Assembly: GCA_025353435.1 (NCBI GenBank)
Contig: JANXQR010000195.1
Span: 1-9,903 of the forward strand
Direction of reading: 5' to 3'
DNA: 9,903 nucleotides
Source of the DNA: Acidobacteriota bacterium
Lineage (GTDB): Bacteria > Acidobacteriota > Terriglobia > Terriglobales > Acidobacteriaceae
Below, one piece after another: positions 5,993 to 9,903 of this stretch. A model generated the notes under the pieces. It saw nothing but the letters and a program-made list of their open reading frames with translations. It was not told the origin of the DNA and did not search any database. Positions within the stretch are counted from its first letter, which is position 1. The number at the start of each line of letters is the position of its first letter. The position numbers and the translations under genes were made by a program.

Positions 5993-6327
5993 CGCCCGCC
6001 TCCAAGCTTTGGATCGGGCAGCGCCTTCCACAGCCCGGTCAGCACTCGCCGCGTCTCCTGCACCTGCCGCAACCCTTCCTTCGTGATGCGGAAGTAGCGC
6101 TTGGCCTTCCCTCCGCGCTCCGGCGTCGGATCGCCCAGATTCGACTCGACCAGACCCTTCGCCTCAAGCCGTTCCAGTGCCGCGTACACGCTGCCCACCG
6201 ACACATCCCTGCCCCGATGCGCCTCCAGTTCGCGCGAAATCGGCACACCATACGCGTCATCCGCGAGCTGAATGACCGCCAGTAGCAGCATCAGTTCGAA
6301 TTCGCCGAGATACCCGCGCTCCGCCAT
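5989..6327 (-). CDS. PadR-family transcriptional regulator
   Basis: This 112-residue winged-helix protein probably represses its own operon, as PadR proteins commonly do in response to a ligand or stress. GEFELMLLLAVIQLADDAYG (8-27), SRELEAHRGRDVSVGSVYAA (31-50) and LERLEAKGLVES (51-62) form the PadR helix-turn-helix. KAKRYFRIT (74-82) is the wing. It is the short form without a C-terminal dimerisation extension, as in the acidobacterial subfamily found beside membrane proteins and permeases. The ATG at 6327 is chosen because the PadR domain normally begins within about 10 residues of the start, and because a promoter -10 box ends only 6 nt upstream, implying a leaderless mRNA. The frame remains open upstream to 6444, but those residues do not resemble PadR. 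The stop overlaps the next gene as ATGA, so the two are coupled. Confidence 0.9.
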   Translation of the reverse strand: MAERGYLGEFELMLLLAVIQLADDAYGVPISRELEAHRGRDVSVGSVYAALERLEAKGLVESNLGDPTPERGGKAKRYFRITKEGLRQVQETRRVLTGLWKALPDPKLGGGR

Positions 6328-6333
6328 TAATTC

Positions 6334-6362
6334 ATCATGCGCGAGGAAATAATCGCCGTCAA
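6334..6362 (-). promoter_or_regulatory. Promoter of padR operon, leaderless configuration
   Basis: TTGACG (6362-6357, 5 of 6) and CATGAT (6339-6334, 4 of 6) are separated by 17 nt. Six bases after the -10 box comes A6327, the first base of the padR ATG, which is the expected +1. No ribosome binding site precedes this ATG. A PadR operator would be expected to overlap the site, but no clear inverted repeat was identified. Confidence 0.5.
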
Positions 6363-6439
6363 CCAAATTCCCGTACCGATTTCTTGTCACAGATAGTTCT
6401 TCACCGGCCTTGCCGACCCACGGGGCGATGAAGCTGTGC

Positions 6440-6470
6440 CCCATTCATCGTGCTTTTTGCGATGAGTGGG
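6440..6470. repeat. Hairpin element in the padR / VWFA divergent region
   Basis: CCCATTCATCG (6440-6450) and CGATGAGTGGG (6460-6470) form an 11-bp stem with one G-U pair around the loop TGCTTTTTG. TGC (6437-6439) and GCA (6474-6476) may extend it past a bulge. I recall similar GTGCCCCATTCATCG...GATGAGTGGG elements scattered between genes in acidobacterial genomes, so this is probably one copy of a dispersed intergenic repeat. That recollection is unchecked. It also sits upstream of both divergent genes and could influence either. Confidence 0.55.
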
Positions 6471-6593
6471 ATCGCACGAACCTCACGACTATTACTTGTC
6501 TTGTTGAACTTGCATTTCTGTTTCTTATCAGATCCCATGGCTCCATGACTGCAGAACGGCATCATCCCGCGGGTAGTAGCATTGGGCATCAGC

Positions 6594-7919
6594 ATGAATC
6601 ACCAAACACCGGCCCTCGCATTCATCGTTCTCTCCCTGGCAATCCCCGCGCTTCACACGCAGGTCGCCATTCCGCCACCATCGAATCCCCCTGCCCCCGG
6701 CGGAATAATCCTTCAAATCCATGCCAATTCAGTGCTCGTGCCGGTGGTCGTGCGCGATTCTCGCGGTCACGCAGTGGGCAACCTAAAGCAGGAAGACTTC
6801 AAGGTCTTCGATCAGGGCAAGCGCCGGACAATCGTTGGATTCACGCTTCAGCAGTCTGATAAACCTGCGGACCCACAACCAGCCGTCCCGAGCCCCACTC
6901 CCGACCCCGCAAAATCCGCTGCCGATCCCGCTCCTCAGCCAGCGACTTCCGCAAAAAGGTTCGTAGTCTTTCTCTTCGACGATCGGCACCTCGGCCCCGG
7001 CGATCTCGAGCAAGTGAAGAAGGCCGGCATCCGCATGCTCGACAAGCCACTCGCCGACAACGATCGCGCGGTGGTGTTGTCGTTTCATGGCGTCAACTCC
7101 GGCGTGGCCCACGACCGCGAACCGTTGCTGGCAGCCATCTCCAAGCTGAAATCCCAGCAGACCAACCAGCGCGATCATTCGCAATGCCCCGACATCGACT
7201 ACTACACCGCCGATCAAATCCTCAACAAGCACAGCAAAACCGAATGGGATGTCGCCTATGAGCAGGCCGCAAACTGCAGCCACAAAAGCTATGGAGCAGG
7301 CCCGCCCGGCGGCACTGGATACGTGGAGCAACTGGTCAGGACCGCCGCCAATCAGGCTCTCATTGCCGGTGATCAGGATGTCCGTGAGACCCTCACCTAT
7401 CTCCGCGACGTGGTCCACACCATGGCCAAGCTCCCCGGCCAGCGCACCCTCGTCCTCGTATCGCCCGGCTTCTACGCTGGAACCGATGAAGCCCTCGCAA
7501 TCCAATCGACCGTGCTCAACGTCGCCGCAGCTTCAAACGTCACCATCAGTGTGCTCGACGCGCGCGGACTCGGCGGCAGCAACGTCGGCGCCAACAGCAG
7601 CGGCTCGGTATCGGTATTCGCCAACGCCACCGGCCAACCTGTCCAGAGCCAGCTCGAATCATCACGTGAAAACGAAACCCTGATGTCTGAACTCGCAGAC
7701 GGCACCGGCGGCACCTTCTTCCGCCACAGCAACGATCTCGAAGCCGGACTCGAAACTCTAGCGACAGGGCCCGAGTTCCTTTACCTCCTCGAGTTCTCCC
7801 TTCAAGACGTCAAATCAAATGGCTCGTATCATCAATTGAAAGTGGAAGTGGCGGGCAGCGGCCTCTCCGTCAAATCCCGCTCCGGATATTTCGCGCCCAT
7901 GCCGCCAGGCAAGAACTAG
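6594..7919 (+). CDS. Secreted VWFA-related acidobacterial protein
   Basis: The 441-residue product has an N-terminal export signal (hydrophobic 7-20, probable cleavage near LHTQ). A small conserved domain (about 45-85) follows: VLVPVVVRDSRGHAVGNL, then DFKVFDQGK. This opening is characteristic of the VWFA-related family abundant in Acidobacteria. After a Pro/Ala-rich linker (90-120), the von Willebrand A-like fold spans about 121-400, with strands FVVFLFDD (123-130), AVVLSFHG (159-166), TLVLVSPG (285-292) and TISVLDARG (317-325). The metal-binding DxSxS is not present; FDDRHL replaces it. An insert (about 185-250) carries Cys198 and Cys228, possible disulfide partners. The function of this family is not established; adhesion or protein-protein contact outside the cell is inferred. 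The ATG at 6594 is chosen; TTG 6582 adds four residues. No good ribosome binding site is seen for either. Confidence 0.88.
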   Translation: MNHQTPALAFIVLSLAIPALHTQVAIPPPSNPPAPGGIILQIHANSVLVPVVVRDSRGHAVGNLKQEDFKVFDQGKRRTIVGFTLQQSDKPADPQPAVPSPTPDPAKSAADPAPQPATSAKRFVVFLFDDRHLGPGDLEQVKKAGIRMLDKPLADNDRAVVLSFHGVNSGVAHDREPLLAAISKLKSQQTNQRDHSQCPDIDYYTADQILNKHSKTEWDVAYEQAANCSHKSYGAGPPGGTGYVEQLVRTAANQALIAGDQDVRETLTYLRDVVHTMAKLPGQRTLVLVSPGFYAGTDEALAIQSTVLNVAAASNVTISVLDARGLGGSNVGANSSGSVSVFANATGQPVQSQLESSRENETLMSELADGTGGTFFRHSNDLEAGLETLATGPEFLYLLEFSLQDVKSNGSYHQLKVEVAGSGLSVKSRSGYFAPMPPGKN

Positions 7920-7936
7920 TACCCAATCAGACCAGC

Positions 7937-8902
7937 ATGACAACACGCCGACAAATCGCAACATTCCTTCGAGCCGTAATCGTGCTCATTATCCTCGCCC
8001 CGCCGCATTCAGCTTCGCCGCAAGGCGCCCCCAGCCGCCTCAAAGACATCCCCTATTCCCCCACACTCCGTCCCAGTTCCGCACCCACCGAAACCTACTT
8101 CGATTTTCCATTTCAAAAACTCAAAGACGCGGTCCCGGAACTGAAGGGCCTTAAATTTGACGACAGCCAGCAGCAGCTCGCTCCAATTCTTGCCGGTGTC
8201 GCGCGCACCATCGCAAGCGTCTTGCCGCGCCTGCCAAATTTAGTTTCGCGCGAAGACATCACCGGCTTCCAGGCGCCACGCGATCCGTCAGCACTATCCG
8301 GCCTCGCAGCCGCGCAGCCATGGAGCCGCGAATTCCGATACCTCATCCTTTCCCATCGAAACGCCGACGGCACCACCATGATTGAAGAATTGCGCACCGA
8401 TTCGAAAGGACATTCAGCCGACGCAGCCGGCCAATTCTCTTCCCCGCGCGGTTTCGGATTCGCCTACCAATGGCTCTTCTTCACCGCCGCCAATCAACCC
8501 GACTTTCGCTTCCGCTACCTCGGCGAACAGGAAAAGGGTGGACGAAAAACCTTCGTAGTCGCCTTCGCCCAGGTCCCTGCCAAAGTTACCGCCCCCGCCC
8601 TCTTTCAAAATGATGGCAAGACCTCTCCCTTCTATTACCAGGGCGTTCTCTGGGTCGACCAATCAACTTTCGACATCGTCATGCTCCGCACCGACCTGCT
8701 CGATGCACTTCCCGATCTGCACCTCACGCGCCTCACCACGCAACTCAGCTTCAGCCAGGTCCACATCCACGGTTTAGACGACGCGTTCTGGCTCCCAAAC
8801 GAAGTCTCCATCTCCAGCGACCAGGGCCGCGGACCCATGGAAGAAAATCATCGCTACTCCGACTACCACGTCTATCACTCCACCTCCAGAATCGTCCCCT
8901 GA
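7937..8902 (+). CDS. Secreted protein of unknown function in operon with VWFA-related gene
   Basis: The 321-residue product has a basic N-terminus (RR at 4-5), a hydrophobic segment (8-21) and a likely signal-peptidase site around HSASPQG (24-30), so export is expected. No lipobox or further membrane helix is visible. The C-terminal half has alternating hydrophobic patterns suggesting beta-strands, including YYQGVLWVDQSTFDIVMLR (235-253). That stretch resembles the strand pattern of LolA-like or lipoprotein-carrier folds, but the resemblance is weak and I do not assign a function. It begins 17 nt after the VWFA-related gene on the same strand with no terminator between, so both are probably co-transcribed and may act together outside the cytoplasm. 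The start lacks a clear ribosome binding site. Confidence 0.82.
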   Translation: MTTRRQIATFLRAVIVLIILAPPHSASPQGAPSRLKDIPYSPTLRPSSAPTETYFDFPFQKLKDAVPELKGLKFDDSQQQLAPILAGVARTIASVLPRLPNLVSREDITGFQAPRDPSALSGLAAAQPWSREFRYLILSHRNADGTTMIEELRTDSKGHSADAAGQFSSPRGFGFAYQWLFFTAANQPDFRFRYLGEQEKGGRKTFVVAFAQVPAKVTAPALFQNDGKTSPFYYQGVLWVDQSTFDIVMLRTDLLDALPDLHLTRLTTQLSFSQVHIHGLDDAFWLPNEVSISSDQGRGPMEENHRYSDYHVYHSTSRIVP

Positions 8903-8916
8903 TCCCTCGCATCGGG

Positions 8917-8922
8917 CATAAT
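8917..8922 (+). promoter_or_regulatory. Possible -10 box upstream of ychF
   Basis: CATAAT (8917-8922) matches 5 of 6 bases of the -10 consensus, in the context GGGCATAATGG. The sequence at the expected -35 distance (GTCCCC) does not match. A transcript from here would have a leader of about 140 nt before ychF. Offered only as a candidate. Confidence 0.25.
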
Positions 8923-9067
8923 GGAAGCAGCACATTTTTAGTCAGGCATTTCAGCAGCATCCGCTCCGTCCCCATATTCACAGGCCTCACGTGCACGCAC
9001 ACGGCCCTTGGGTCCGCAGGATATCTCTGGCCTGTCGTGCGTCATCTCGATTAAGGACTCATACCTC

Positions 9068-9903
9068 ATGCCCTTGAATTGCGGAATCGTCGGCCTCCCC
9101 AACGTCGGCAAAAGCACCATCTTCAACGCCCTCACAGCGGCCAAAGCTCCGGCGGCCAACTATCCGTTTTGCACCATCGACCCCAACGTCGGCGTCGTCT
9201 CGGTTCCCGATGTGCGCCTCGATCGCATCACCGCGTTCGTCAAACCCAATCGCACCGTCCCCACAACAATGGAGTTCATTGACATCGCCGGCCTGGTCGA
9301 AGGCGCCAGCAAAGGTGAAGGCCTCGGCAACCAATTCCTCGGCCACATCCGATCCACTGACGCAATCTGTCACGTCGTGCGCTGCTTTGACGACCCCAAC
9401 GTCATCCACGTTGCCGGCGGCGTCAATCCCCTTCATGACATCGACATCATCAACACCGAGTTGCTCCTTGCCGACCTCGACACCACAGAAAAGCGCTGGG
9501 CCAAAGTCGAAAAAGCCGTCAAGAACACCACCGACCCCAAAATCAAAGCCGAAGCCGAAGCTCTAAAAAAGCTCCTCGAAGCCATTCAGGCAGGCCGTCC
9601 CGCGCGCGTCGTTGACCTGAGCGAAGAAGAGAAGGCCGCCGCGTACGACCTGCACCTCATCACCATGAAACCCGTCCTCTACGTGGCCAACGTCGACGAA
9701 GCCGGCCTCAAGGGAGGCAATGCCTATGTCAGCTCTGTTGAACAACGCGCCGCCGAAGAGAACGCGCAGACAGTCAGCATCTGCGGCGCCCTCGAAGCCG
9801 AGATCGCGCTCCTTGAGCCCTCTGAGCGCACCGATTTTCTCACCGATCTGGGTCTGACCGAGCCCGGCTTGGATCGCCTCATCCACTCCGCATACCGGCT
9901 TCT
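9068..9903 (+). CDS. ychF: Ribosome-binding P-loop NTPase YchF/OLA1 (cut by window edge)
   Basis: YchF is a universally conserved cytoplasmic NTPase of the Obg-related group that binds ribosomes and is linked to stress responses and start-site fidelity. The first 278 codons of an expected 360 or so are present. G1 is GLPNVGKST (9-17), the switch I Thr is Thr36, and G3 is DIAG (72-75) followed by LVEGASKGEGLGNQF. The G4 position reads NVDE (208-211) instead of the NKxD of true GTPases, as is typical of YchF, whose members prefer ATP. A helical coiled insertion (about 130-195) matches the family's A domain. The C-terminal TGS domain would lie beyond the window. The ATG at 9068 is supported by AAGGA (9053-9057) 10 nt upstream and by the standard MPLNCGIVG-type N-terminus. 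Confidence 0.97.
   Translation, partial: MPLNCGIVGLPNVGKSTIFNALTAAKAPAANYPFCTIDPNVGVVSVPDVRLDRITAFVKPNRTVPTTMEFIDIAGLVEGASKGEGLGNQFLGHIRSTDAICHVVRCFDDPNVIHVAGGVNPLHDIDIINTELLLADLDTTEKRWAKVEKAVKNTTDPKIKAEAEALKKLLEAIQAGRPARVVDLSEEEKAAAYDLHLITMKPVLYVANVDEAGLKGGNAYVSSVEQRAAEENAQTVSICGALEAEIALLEPSERTDFLTDLGLTEPGLDRLIHSAYRL

Noticed and set aside
5336..6097. 253-codon plus-strand ORF
   Set aside because: Arg/His/Pro-rich composition and fully opposite the membrane-protein and padR genes, whose frames are well supported.
6783..7505. 240-codon minus-strand ORF
   Set aside because: Antisense to the VWFA-related gene, which has a signal peptide and a conserved family opening; the minus frame resembles nothing known.
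7937..8902. LolA-type lipoprotein carrier assignment
   Set aside because: Only a short beta-strand pattern is suggestive; no diagnostic residues or length match, so the function is left open.
9059..9436. 125-codon minus-strand ORF
   Set aside because: Antisense to ychF, whose NTPase motifs fix the coding frame.

Overview
The window looks chromosomal and comes from an acidobacterium, most likely class Terriglobia (Koribacter / Sulfotelmatobacter-like). The evidence is a secreted protein of the acidobacterial VWFA-related family, a short PadR regulator overlapping a large membrane protein in the usual acidobacterial arrangement, a GC-rich composition, and mobile-looking small hairpins in intergenic DNA. 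These family names come from memory of the protein families, not from a search.

Left part (1-2232, minus strand): a methionine-synthesis operon reading leftward, metY (O-acetylhomoserine sulfhydrylase) followed by metX (homoserine O-acetyltransferase, cut by the left edge). The stop of metY and the proposed start of metX share an ATGA. MetX makes O-acetylhomoserine and MetY turns it into homocysteine with sulfide. The roughly 280-nt leader ahead of metY is unusually structured. It has a good promoter, a candidate 31-codon leader peptide with an ML-M-C-M run that starts essentially at the predicted transcript 5' end, a strong intrinsic terminator, and then ten copies of GGGACTGA-like octamers that could fold as an RNA G-quadruplex. 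Together this reads as transcription attenuation controlled by Met/Cys supply. It is the most testable regulatory proposal in the window.

Middle left (2418-3805, plus strand): three small proteins of unknown function in a row. All share one core, VL-x-(E/D)-x-F-(D/E)-LLE-(E/D)-Y-(A/G)-P-x-WYTEE, about 32-34 residues from the proposed start. They differ almost completely outside it. A 12-bp stem hairpin separates copies 2 and 3, and the DNA between copies 1 and 2 holds a possible decayed remnant. I know no named domain for this core.

Middle (3866-6327, minus strand): a PadR-family repressor translationally coupled to a 708-residue polytopic membrane protein with a large C-terminal extracytoplasmic domain. 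The padR promoter places the start codon at the predicted +1, suggesting a leaderless mRNA.

Right part (6594-9903, plus strand): a secreted VWFA-related protein and a secreted protein of unknown function 17 nt downstream form a probable two-gene operon. Next comes ychF/OLA1, a conserved ribosome-associated P-loop NTPase, cut by the right edge. No tRNA, rRNA, insertion sequence or CRISPR array was recognised.
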